From UMGS1696 sp964621755 (GTDB lineage Bacteria > Bacillota > Clostridia > Oscillospirales > CAG-272), in contig CAZUPI010000018.1 of NCBI GenBank assembly GCA_964621755.1, positions 1 to 57,493 on the forward strand: DNA of 57,493 nucleotides, written 5' to 3'. Position 1 is the first letter of the stretch; the number at the start of each line of letters is the position of its first letter. The translations under genes and the position numbers were made by a program. This document shows, piece by piece, positions 26,554 to 33,646 of the stretch. Below the pieces are notes generated by a model. It was not told the DNA's origin, did not search any database, and was given only the letters and a program-made list of their open reading frames with translations.

Positions 26554-27555
26554 ATGAATTTAAATATTGACGCCGGAAAAGGCGGAAAAAAGCAGAAGAT
26601 TCAGATCGATGCTCCCGGCAAAAAGAGAAGACGCAGTGCTTCTCTGGATGTCAAGAAAGCAAGAGCGGGCTGGCTCTTCATCCTCCCCTTCTTGCTTGGC
26701 TTCGTGCTCATCTACATTCCGATTATTTTCGACTCCATCAAATACAGCTTTAACGAAATCGACATTCTCGTCGGCGGTGGTTACGAGCTTACCTTCGTCG
26801 GATGGAAGAATTACTCAGATGCAATCCTCGTCGATACGTCCTACGTAACGACGCTGGTATCCGGTCTGAAGCAGCTCATCCTCGACATACCCTGTATCGT
26901 TCTGTTCTCGCTGTTCGTGGCTATCATTCTGAACCAGAAGATAGCAGGTCGTGCGGCGTTCCGTGCGATATTCTTCATCCCCGTTATTCTGACAACCGGG
27001 CTAATCAGTGACATCGATAAGGCGAACACGCTGTCCTCTTACATGGAAAGCTCGACCGGTATCGACGATGGTTCCGGTCAGACCTCGACGGCGGCTGAAA
27101 TCGTGTCCGTCATGGACGTTGAAAGACTGTTCGACAACATGATGATTGGTACCGAAATCGTTGAGTACGTGGTAAACCTGGTTAACAATATCTTCAATAT
27201 TGTTAACCGCTGCGGTGTACAGATGCTCATCTTCCTGTCCGGTCTTCAGTCGATTTCCCCTGCGATTTACGAATCCTGCTCTATCGACGGTGCGTCCGGT
27301 TGGGAAACATTCTGGAAGGTCACGCTTCCTATGGTCAGCCCGATGATTCTCGTTAATACGATTTATACCATCATTGACGCGTTTACATCGTCTGACAACC
27401 AGGTTATGGCGTATATTGCAACAGTTTACGAGCAGGCTGACGGTAACGTTCTCAGCTCCGCAATGTCTTGGATGTACTTCCTGATCGTTATCCTCATCAT
27501 TGCAGCAGTTGCCGGAATCCTCAGCGCGTTCGTATTCTATCAGAGAAGAGACTAA
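26554..27555 (+). CDS. Sugar ABC transporter permease 3 (MalF type, with a long outer loop)
   Basis: 333 residues. The N-terminus has a basic cytosolic tail (KKQKIQIDAPGKKRRRSASL) before six helices. The EAA loop reads YESCSIDGASGWETFWKVTLP. An extra segment of about 65 residues (around 155-220, ANTLSSYMESSTGIDDGSG and following) sits between helices 3 and 4 where the family has a short loop; it is probably extracellular. It forms the second permease pair of the operon with the next gene. GGAAAGGGGAG precedes the start. Confidence 0.88.
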   Translation: MNLNIDAGKGGKKQKIQIDAPGKKRRRSASLDVKKARAGWLFILPFLLGFVLIYIPIIFDSIKYSFNEIDILVGGGYELTFVGWKNYSDAILVDTSYVTTLVSGLKQLILDIPCIVLFSLFVAIILNQKIAGRAAFRAIFFIPVILTTGLISDIDKANTLSSYMESSTGIDDGSGQTSTAAEIVSVMDVERLFDNMMIGTEIVEYVVNLVNNIFNIVNRCGVQMLIFLSGLQSISPAIYESCSIDGASGWETFWKVTLPMVSPMILVNTIYTIIDAFTSSDNQVMAYIATVYEQADGNVLSSAMSWMYFLIVILIIAAVAGILSAFVFYQRRD

Positions 27556-27573
27556 GAAAGGAGGTACTGATTA

Positions 27574-28629
27574 ATGAATAAAGTTGCATCTGCTCCTAAT
27601 GTAAAAAAGGAGACCAAAAAAACCATTCGGGTTGAATTTGAGCGTACGCCGCTGTTGGAAAGACTAAAGGCGAAGCTGATTAACCTGTACACTGTAAAAA
27701 GGGTCGTATGGTATCTGTTCAGATTCCTGCTTCTTCTCGGTATCTCATACGTTATCCTCTTCCCGTTCTTCTCGAAGATTTCATCGTCCTTCATGGCGCC
27801 GGAAGATTTCGTTGACGTAACTGTAAGACTTATCCCGAAGCACCCGACGTTGGACACTTACAGGGCAATCATTTCCGACAACAGCTATTTTGAAGCGCTT
27901 CTGAATACCTTCATCCTGTCTCTTGCGTGCGGGCTCATTCAGACCTTCATCTGCTGTCTCATCGGTTATGGTTTCGCGAAGTTCAAGTTCAAGGGCAACA
28001 ATATCCTGTTCCTTTGCGTCATCTTCACGATGGTTGTGCCGCACACAACACTTCAGCTCTCCCTGTTCATGAAGTTCCGCTACTTCGACATTCTCGGCAT
28101 CGTGAACTTCTTAGGCGGCGGTTTGATAGACGCGATCAACATTCTTGACGGTACAACGTCAATCAACTTCATCAACACGAACTGGCCGCTTTACATCATG
28201 TCCGTGACTGGTCTTGCATACAAGAACGGTCTGTACATCTTCCTGCTCCGCCAGTTCTACCGTGGAATTCCGGACGAGTTGGAAGAATCCGCATACCTCG
28301 ATGGTTCGGGCGTATTCAGAACATTCTTCAGCATCATCATTCCTCTTTCGACAACAATGATGATTACCGTATTCATGTTCGCGTTCTGCTGGCAGTGGAC
28401 TGACAACTTCTATACAGAGCTGTTCTACACAACCGCTGGCGCCAAGCTGCTCCCCGATATCATCAAGATACCGAAATCCCTCGACACCAACTACGCTGGT
28501 CAGGCACTCTACACATCTGCTATCAACAACACATGTGGTATCCTGATTATGGCTCCGCTGATTATCCTCTATCTGTTCGGTCAGCGCTACATCGTTCAAG
28601 GTATCGAACGTTCCGGTATTACGGGCTAA
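27574..28629 (+). CDS. Sugar ABC transporter permease 4 (MalG type)
   Basis: 351 residues with a charged N-terminus of about 50 residues, six membrane helices and the EAA loop ESAYLDGSGVFRTFFSIIIP. An additional loop of about 30 residues (GIVNFLGGGLIDAINILDGT) lies between helices 3 and 4, matching the enlarged loop of its partner permease. The gene follows 18 bases after permease 3 and has AAAGGAGG upstream. It is the last gene of the operon and a strong terminator follows. Confidence 0.9.
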   Translation: MNKVASAPNVKKETKKTIRVEFERTPLLERLKAKLINLYTVKRVVWYLFRFLLLLGISYVILFPFFSKISSSFMAPEDFVDVTVRLIPKHPTLDTYRAIISDNSYFEALLNTFILSLACGLIQTFICCLIGYGFAKFKFKGNNILFLCVIFTMVVPHTTLQLSLFMKFRYFDILGIVNFLGGGLIDAINILDGTTSINFINTNWPLYIMSVTGLAYKNGLYIFLLRQFYRGIPDELEESAYLDGSGVFRTFFSIIIPLSTTMMITVFMFAFCWQWTDNFYTELFYTTAGAKLLPDIIKIPKSLDTNYAGQALYTSAINNTCGILIMAPLIILYLFGQRYIVQGIERSGITG

Positions 28630-28638
28630 TAAAAAATT

Positions 28639-28668
28639 GCTGCGAGGCGAAGCCTCGCAGCTTTTTTT
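28639..28668 (+). terminator. Intrinsic terminator of the ABC operon
   Basis: GCTGCGAGGC (28639-28648), loop GAA, GCCTCGCAGC (28652-28661), then seven T. A 10-bp GC-rich stem directly behind the last permease stop. Confidence 0.95.
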
Positions 28669-28712
28669 GCTTGTCAGTCTGGGCAGAATGCAAATCTGGT
28701 TAGGGGTTTAAA

Positions 28713-28753
28713 AACAACTCGCACAATCTACAGGGCAGATTGTGCGAGTTGTT
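28713..28753 (-). terminator. Terminator built into the 3' end of the vanY-like gene
   Basis: AGATTGTGCGAGTTGTT (28737-28753) and its exact complement arm (28713-28729) form a 17-bp stem with a 7-base loop. On the minus strand it is followed by a short T run. The stop codon (28728-28730) and the last eight codons lie within the hairpin, so coding sequence and terminator overlap. Confidence 0.8.
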
Positions 28754-30386
28754 CTACGTATTCTTCTAAGCAGAGCCCGCTATCGTAGATTTTTTTCGCG
28801 TGATATCGTCCGACGTAGCGGTAGTGCCATGGTTCAAACTGAATCGTTGTGATTTCGGTTTTGTCCGCCGGAAAACGAAGGATGAAACCGAATTTCCATG
28901 CGTTTTCTGACAGCCATGCGTATTCTTTAGTGTATGCAAAGTCCGTTGTGAATGTCCCGAGGGTGTCCATGTCAACCGCTAAACCGGTGTGATGCTCGCT
29001 CGTTCCCGGCCGGGTCGAGTAAGTCAGCACGATTTTTTCCGCTTCCTCACGGCTTAGGGACGGGTTCGCTGCCATCTCGTTTTCCGTGTACTTCTCAAAC
29101 AGCGTCGTTTGATAGCTTAACGACCGATAGCCGCTGTACACCGCCATACCGTTGTATCCGGCAGCCTGCATCTCTTGGAATAGCGCCTCGAGCGCCATTT
29201 CGGCATAAAGCCGAAGCTTCTGCGTGGTTTTAGCTGCGGCTGTGTATTTGCAGTCCACAAGGTCGTCCGGCAGCTCGCTTTCACTGATGAGATTCACCGT
29301 GTTCACAAGCCGAAGAAAACCGTCGCGGTCCTCAGGTTCCATGTATTTCTCGTATGCGGAGAGGTCAGTCAGAAAGTTCAGCTCATCCATACTATAGGGA
29401 AGCGCATCCTCCTCCGTGACTTGCCCCGTGACGGTATCGTCAGGAGCGACGTCGGAATCGATTGCTGCATCATCTTTCTTGGGTTTGGTCACCGAGCCGA
29501 GCGCCTCATCCTCCGGAATCGGGTCAAGCGCATCTGCCTTTTTCAATTTGAATGATACCGGAAGATAGACCACCGCGTCGTCTGTCGAGTTTTCTTCGTC
29601 TTTGATGCGTGAAATGTTCACTTCCGACTTTTTCTCGTTGTAGACGCAGGAGAGGTTGTTCATATATTGCGCTATAAAATTCGAGGAAACCCACACTTCC
29701 GTCCCGTGTATTACGTTTGGAATGTCGAACTGCACGATTTGTCCGTTAATGTCGACGTCCGTTCCGCCGACCATAAAGCTGATGTATTCCTCGTCACCGG
29801 TACCGCTTGAGTCCGCAGGGGTTGTGTCGGACATGGGAAGAATGAACTTCATCGCTTCAGCGGACCCGCTTTCCGACATGCCAAGGTACTGCGCAACATC
29901 GTTAAAGCAAATATAAACCACATTATCGGCGACCGCATCGGCAACCGATGCGATCCTCGTCTTACTTCCGCCGCAGTAGTAGGTGATATTTCCGGATGTT
30001 TCCGGCTCGTCCGGCGTATGGTTGAAGAAAAGGAGGAACAGCGCGCCTGCAATCACACACATTATGACGAGGATGACCGCGAAGACGAGCAGCCTTCCGC
30101 CAAGGATTCGCATATTTTGGCGGAATCTGCGCTTTTTTTCCATTTTTCTACGCTGCTTGGCGCGCCGTTCGTTATCCCGCTGTATCTGGATTCTGGCTTC
30201 CGCCTGCTTGCGTTCAATCTCGCGCCGCCGTCTTAGATATTCCGGATTTGGCGGTGGCTGGCCGTAGGGATTCTGTCCGTTATAGCCGTAACCGTAATTC
30301 GGATTCTGCGGCCTTCCATAAGTGGGATTTTGCTGCCGGTTCTGCGCGTTTTGCCGATTGCGGTTATTTCGATTTGGGTTGTTCAT
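28728..30386 (-). CDS. Membrane-anchored D-alanyl-D-alanine carboxypeptidase (VanY, peptidase M15B)
   Basis: 552 residues. The cytosolic N-terminus is Asn/Gln/Arg-rich (to about 95), one membrane helix follows (about 95-118), and the outer part has a beta-rich stalk, an acidic linker near 265-305 and a VanY domain (about 370-545). Zinc ligands and catalytic residues lie in GTSEHHTGLAVDMD and FEPWHYRYVGRYH, with YSGYRSLSYQ upstream as in the family. It trims terminal D-Ala from peptidoglycan stem peptides at the cell surface. It begins 9 bases after the mnmM stop and is probably cotranscribed with it. Confidence 0.88.
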   Translation of the reverse strand: MNNPNRNNRNRQNAQNRQQNPTYGRPQNPNYGYGYNGQNPYGQPPPNPEYLRRRREIERKQAEARIQIQRDNERRAKQRRKMEKKRRFRQNMRILGGRLLVFAVILVIMCVIAGALFLLFFNHTPDEPETSGNITYYCGGSKTRIASVADAVADNVVYICFNDVAQYLGMSESGSAEAMKFILPMSDTTPADSSGTGDEEYISFMVGGTDVDINGQIVQFDIPNVIHGTEVWVSSNFIAQYMNNLSCVYNEKKSEVNISRIKDEENSTDDAVVYLPVSFKLKKADALDPIPEDEALGSVTKPKKDDAAIDSDVAPDDTVTGQVTEEDALPYSMDELNFLTDLSAYEKYMEPEDRDGFLRLVNTVNLISESELPDDLVDCKYTAAAKTTQKLRLYAEMALEALFQEMQAAGYNGMAVYSGYRSLSYQTTLFEKYTENEMAANPSLSREEAEKIVLTYSTRPGTSEHHTGLAVDMDTLGTFTTDFAYTKEYAWLSENAWKFGFILRFPADKTEITTIQFEPWHYRYVGRYHAKKIYDSGLCLEEYVEQLAQSAL

Positions 30387-30395
30387 ACTGGAACC

Positions 30396-30950
30396 TCACT
30401 TCGTCTCAATTATCATAAAAAACGGACTTTCCGGAGAGTTAAGCATCCGAAACTGCGAAATGCTGTGCTTGAATCTGGAAATGGTGGAAAAATACTGTTC
30501 AAGCTCCTTGCCCTCCAACGCACCTTCGGGGTGTCCGGGGTAGACTGCTACCAGCAAAATGGCGTTCTCGCCCAGCATGGCAATTGCATTTTTGACGGCG
30601 GGGAGGGTAGTGGAGCGCTTTGTGGTGAGCTGTTTGTTTCCTGCACCCGGCAGATATCCGAGATTGAACATGCCTGCTTTTATCTTGTCATGGACAAACT
30701 CGGGCGCTCTGTCGTGCGACGCGCAGATAAGATGCCAGTTATCGGGGCACCCATTGGCGCGAAGATTCCGTTCCGTGGAAATGAGCGCCTTTTCCTGAAT
30801 GTCGAAGGCGGTCACACGCCCGGTTTTGCCGACGGTCTGCGACAAAAACACCGTATCATACCCGTTTCCCATGGTAAAATCGACCGCCGTATCTCCTTCG
30901 CCAAGGTGCGCCAAAATGAATTTCTTCTGCAAATCCAACAACTCAACCAT
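30396..30950 (-). CDS. mnmM: tRNA methyltransferase of the YtqB/MnmM family
   Basis: ATG at 30950 follows AGGAGA and gives 184 residues; the longer frame runs into a palindromic repeat. A Rossmann S-adenosylmethionine fold is seen: AVDFTMGNGYDTVFLS (motif I), TAFDIQEKAL, then FNLGYLPGAGNKQLTTK and AVYPGHPEGALEGKEL, the YtqB/MnmM signature. MnmM methylates the aminomethyl group of wobble uridine to mnm5U in Gram-positive bacteria. It lies between the iorAB operon and vanY on the same strand. Confidence 0.85.
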   Translation of the reverse strand: MVELLDLQKKFILAHLGEGDTAVDFTMGNGYDTVFLSQTVGKTGRVTAFDIQEKALISTERNLRANGCPDNWHLICASHDRAPEFVHDKIKAGMFNLGYLPGAGNKQLTTKRSTTLPAVKNAIAMLGENAILLVAVYPGHPEGALEGKELEQYFSTISRFKHSISQFRMLNSPESPFFMIIETK

Positions 30951-30986
30951 ATTTATTGTTTCTCCTGATTTGATGTAGGGGATACG

Positions 30987-31014
30987 CAGGGGGCGCCGCC
31001 CCCCGAACCCCTGC
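30987..31014. repeat. GC-rich palindrome upstream of mnmM
   Basis: GGGGGC (30989-30994), loop GCC, GCCCCC (30998-31003), enclosed by CAGGGG and CCCCTG arms. The flanking text, with CTTTGAAAAGGTTT, resembles the flank of the other palindromes in this window. It lies between iorB and mnmM, both on the minus strand. Confidence 0.55.
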
Positions 31015-31061
31015 AAGCTCTTTGAAAAGGTTTGAGCGAAACTTTATTATTCCTAACTTTA

Positions 31062-31634
31062 TTATTCCTGACTCAGTTCATACCCACGGTCGAACGCAGC
31101 CATGTTGATTTCGAGCGCCTTTGCGGGGACGCAGGAGGCTACTGCGCTCCGAAGGATTTCGTGGTCGAAGCCGAGGACGTTTGCGGCAAGTCCGATGAGG
31201 GCTACATTGGACGCGCGTTCGTTGCCGGCTTCTTTTGCGATTGCGGGTGCGTCAAAGGCGCGGACGTCTACGCCGAGCGCCTTGATGTCGTCCACAATGT
31301 CAGACGGATATTCCGCAGCGCCTGTGATGACCGGCATCGGGTTGATTTGCTGTGTGGAGGTCACAATCGTGCCGCCGTTTTTGAGGTTCGGCAGCCAGCG
31401 TGCCGCTTCGAGAAGCTCAAAACTAAGGATTACGTCCGCGTCGCCTTTGCAGATTACCGGCGAGTATACTTCGTTGCCGAAGCGTACATATGTCACAACC
31501 GAGCCGCCGCGCTGCGACATACCGTGTACTTCCGACACTTTCACGTCGCACCCGCTGTCCATTGCGGCCTTACCGAGTATCTTCGACGCCAGCAGCGACC
31601 CTTGCCCGCCGACGCCAACTATCATTATGTTCAT
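31062..31634 (-). CDS. iorB: Indolepyruvate:ferredoxin oxidoreductase, beta subunit
   Basis: 190 residues of the gamma-type 2-oxoacid oxidoreductase domain, opening NIMIVGVGGQGSLLASKILG with VSEVHGMSQRGGSV, the standard pattern of IorB. With IorA it oxidises aryl pyruvates (from transamination of aromatic amino acids) to aryl-acyl-CoA, reducing ferredoxin, in the cytosol. It begins 29 bases after the iorA stop. A 15-base unit (CTTTATTATTCCT core) is tandemly duplicated across its stop codon at 31041-31071. Confidence 0.92.
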   Translation of the reverse strand: MNIMIVGVGGQGSLLASKILGKAAMDSGCDVKVSEVHGMSQRGGSVVTYVRFGNEVYSPVICKGDADVILSFELLEAARWLPNLKNGGTIVTSTQQINPMPVITGAAEYPSDIVDDIKALGVDVRAFDAPAIAKEAGNERASNVALIGLAANVLGFDHEILRSAVASCVPAKALEINMAAFDRGYELSQE

Positions 31635-31663
31635 ATTCGTTTCCTTTCATAATTGAGTGACAG

Positions 31664-33388
31664 TTACACAATCGCTCCGAGTTTGCACATCTGCTTGCAC
31701 AGGTCGCAGCCTACGCACATCGACGCGTCGATTTTCGCCTTTTTATCTGTGACGGAAATGCACGGGCAGCCGATTCTCATGCACGATTTGCAGCCTACGC
31801 ACTTTTCTTCGTCAATCGTGAGGGACGGCATCCGCTTTACGGATTTCAGCAGGGCGCACGGACGGCGGCAGATGATGACCGACGCGCACTTTGCAGCGGT
31901 TTCCTCCTTGAGTATTGCCTCAAGTGCAGGCAGATCGTTCGGGTCCACTGCGCGGATGTGGTCGCGGGAGACGCCCAGAGAGGCGCAGATATCTTCAAGA
32001 CACAGGTTCGGTGCGACTTCGCCCTTCAGCGTTTTTCCGGTCAGCGGGTTGTCCTGATGGCCTGTCATACCGGTGATGCTGTTGTCGAGAATGATGGTTG
32101 TGGTGTTGCCGCTGTTATAGACTACGTTCACCAGACCGGTCAGACCGCTGTGCATGAACGTGGAGTCGCCGATGACAGCTACGTATTTGTTTTCCTCCCC
32201 GCGAACCTTCGCTGTGCCGTGCAGGGTCGATATGGACGCGCCCATACAGTAAACGGAATCGATGGCGGATAAGGGGGCAACTGCGCCGAGCGTGTAACAG
32301 CCGATGTCGCCCGATACGCGCAGCTTGAGCTTTGACAGCGTATAGAATACGCCGCGGTGGGGACATCCGGGGCAGAGAACGGGAGGTCTCGGCGGGATGG
32401 GGGAGCCGATTTCGCAGTAGTCCGGCTCAATTCCAAGCAGCTTTTCGCGCAGGATTTCTTCCGAGTACTCGTCGCAAATCGGGAGCACATCCTTGCCCGT
32501 GACGGTCAGACCAAGTGCTTTGCAGTGGTTTTCAATGACCGGGTCGAGCTCCTCAATGACGATGATGGTGCTGTGCTTTGCCGCAAAGTCGAGGATCAGC
32601 TTCTTCGGGAGCGGGTTCAGCAGACCGAGCTTGAGGTACGACGCATTTTTGCCGAACGCTTCCTTCGCGTAGTTCCAGCAGTTTCCGGCGGTGATGATGC
32701 CCACGTCGGTTCCGTTTTCTTCAACGGTGTTGAGTGGCGTCGTTTCGGCATACTCTGCCAGTGCCGCGAGATGCTCTTCGACGACGTAATGGCGTTTTTT
32801 TGCATTGGAGGGCATCATGACGCGCTTTGTGGGGTCTTTTGTATATTCACGCAGCGCGTATTCCCTCCGGTCGCAGAGCTCGACAGGGGAGCGGCTGTGG
32901 CTGACGCGGGTCGTCAGGCGAAGGATAACGGGCGTGTCGAACGTTTCGGACAGGTCGAAGGCGATTTTTGTGAATTCCTTGCACTCCGCGGAAGAGGCGG
33001 GCTCCAGCATCGGAAGCTTTGCTGCGATGGCGTAATGGCGGCTGTCCTGTTCGTTTTGGGATGAGTGCATTCCGGGGTCGTCTGCAACGCCGACAACCAT
33101 ACCGGCGGAAACACCGGTGTAGGCGGCGACAAAAAGGGGGTCCGCGGCGACGTTCAGACCGACATGCTTCATTCCGCAGAACGCGCGTCCTCCGCCGACC
33201 GCCGCGCCGAGAGCTGCTTCCAGCGCAACTTTTTCGTTCGGCGCCCACTCGGCATAGATTTCGTCGTACTCGGCAGCGTATTCGGTAATTTCCGTGCTGG
33301 GGGTCCCAGGGTAACTTGAAACGAACCTCACACCGGCTTCGTAAAGTCCGCGCGCGACACTTTCGTTTCCGAGCAGTAATTTTTTCAT
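31664..33388 (-). CDS. iorA: Indolepyruvate:ferredoxin oxidoreductase, alpha subunit
   Basis: 574 residues. The N-terminal pyrimidine/transketolase part opens KKLLLGNESVARGLYEAGV and contains SSYPGTPSTEI. The thiamine-diphosphate domain has CPGCPHRGVFYTL and the binding motif GDSTFMHSGLTGLVNVVYN. Two 4Fe-4S clusters close the protein: CVGCKSCMRIGCPC and CVGCDLCKQMCK. This is the standard IorA layout and marks an anaerobic amino acid-fermenting metabolism. It leads the iorA-iorB operon, probably extending through mnmM and vanY, from a promoter at 33536-33565. Confidence 0.95.
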   Translation of the reverse strand: MKKLLLGNESVARGLYEAGVRFVSSYPGTPSTEITEYAAEYDEIYAEWAPNEKVALEAALGAAVGGGRAFCGMKHVGLNVAADPLFVAAYTGVSAGMVVGVADDPGMHSSQNEQDSRHYAIAAKLPMLEPASSAECKEFTKIAFDLSETFDTPVILRLTTRVSHSRSPVELCDRREYALREYTKDPTKRVMMPSNAKKRHYVVEEHLAALAEYAETTPLNTVEENGTDVGIITAGNCWNYAKEAFGKNASYLKLGLLNPLPKKLILDFAAKHSTIIVIEELDPVIENHCKALGLTVTGKDVLPICDEYSEEILREKLLGIEPDYCEIGSPIPPRPPVLCPGCPHRGVFYTLSKLKLRVSGDIGCYTLGAVAPLSAIDSVYCMGASISTLHGTAKVRGEENKYVAVIGDSTFMHSGLTGLVNVVYNSGNTTTIILDNSITGMTGHQDNPLTGKTLKGEVAPNLCLEDICASLGVSRDHIRAVDPNDLPALEAILKEETAAKCASVIICRRPCALLKSVKRMPSLTIDEEKCVGCKSCMRIGCPCISVTDKKAKIDASMCVGCDLCKQMCKLGAIV

Positions 33389-33401
33389 GTTTGGATATGT
33401 A

Positions 33402-33434
33402 CGAGGGAAACTTTTCCTTAAAAAGTTTCCCTCG
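33402..33434. repeat. Palindromic repeat copy 2, in the iorA leader
   Basis: CGAGGGAAACTTTT (33402-33415), loop CCTTA, AAAAGTTTCCCTCG (33421-33434): a perfect 14-bp stem. Flanking CGCTCCTTTCAAGACC shows the copy is inverted relative to copy 1. It lies inside the transcribed leader, 14 bases upstream of the iorA ATG, instead of at a gene end. Confidence 0.8.
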
Positions 33435-33476
33435 CGCTCCTTTCAAGACCTTTTTGAATTGTTGTTATACTTTGTT

Positions 33477-33521
33477 CGAAGTTTTGGAATATCTGTACAA
33501 ATATTCCGCCGTTGAACTTCG
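33477..33521 (-). promoter_or_regulatory. Two-tier stem-loop in the iorA leader
   Basis: Outer arms CGAAGTT (33477-33483) and AACTTCG (33515-33521) enclose inner arms GGAATAT (33486-33492) and ATATTCC (33501-33507) with an 8-base loop. It lies between the promoter and iorA, so it would form in the leader RNA. It could be a binding site or a control structure; no known class is recognised. Confidence 0.45.
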
Positions 33522-33535
33522 GGGATTTATTTTAT

Positions 33536-33565
33536 ATTATACTATATATGTCCATAGATAGTCAA
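33536..33565 (-). promoter_or_regulatory. Promoter of the iorAB operon
   Basis: On the minus strand TTGACT (33560-33565) and TATAAT (33536-33541) with an 18-base spacer. The leader to iorA is about 140 bases and holds two hairpins. Confidence 0.75.
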
Positions 33566-33646
33566 TAGATGCGGAACAGGATTTTGCTAAAATTGTGTGA
33601 ACGCCTATTGTTTTGGGGAAACCTTTTGAGAAAAGTGTGTTCCAGT

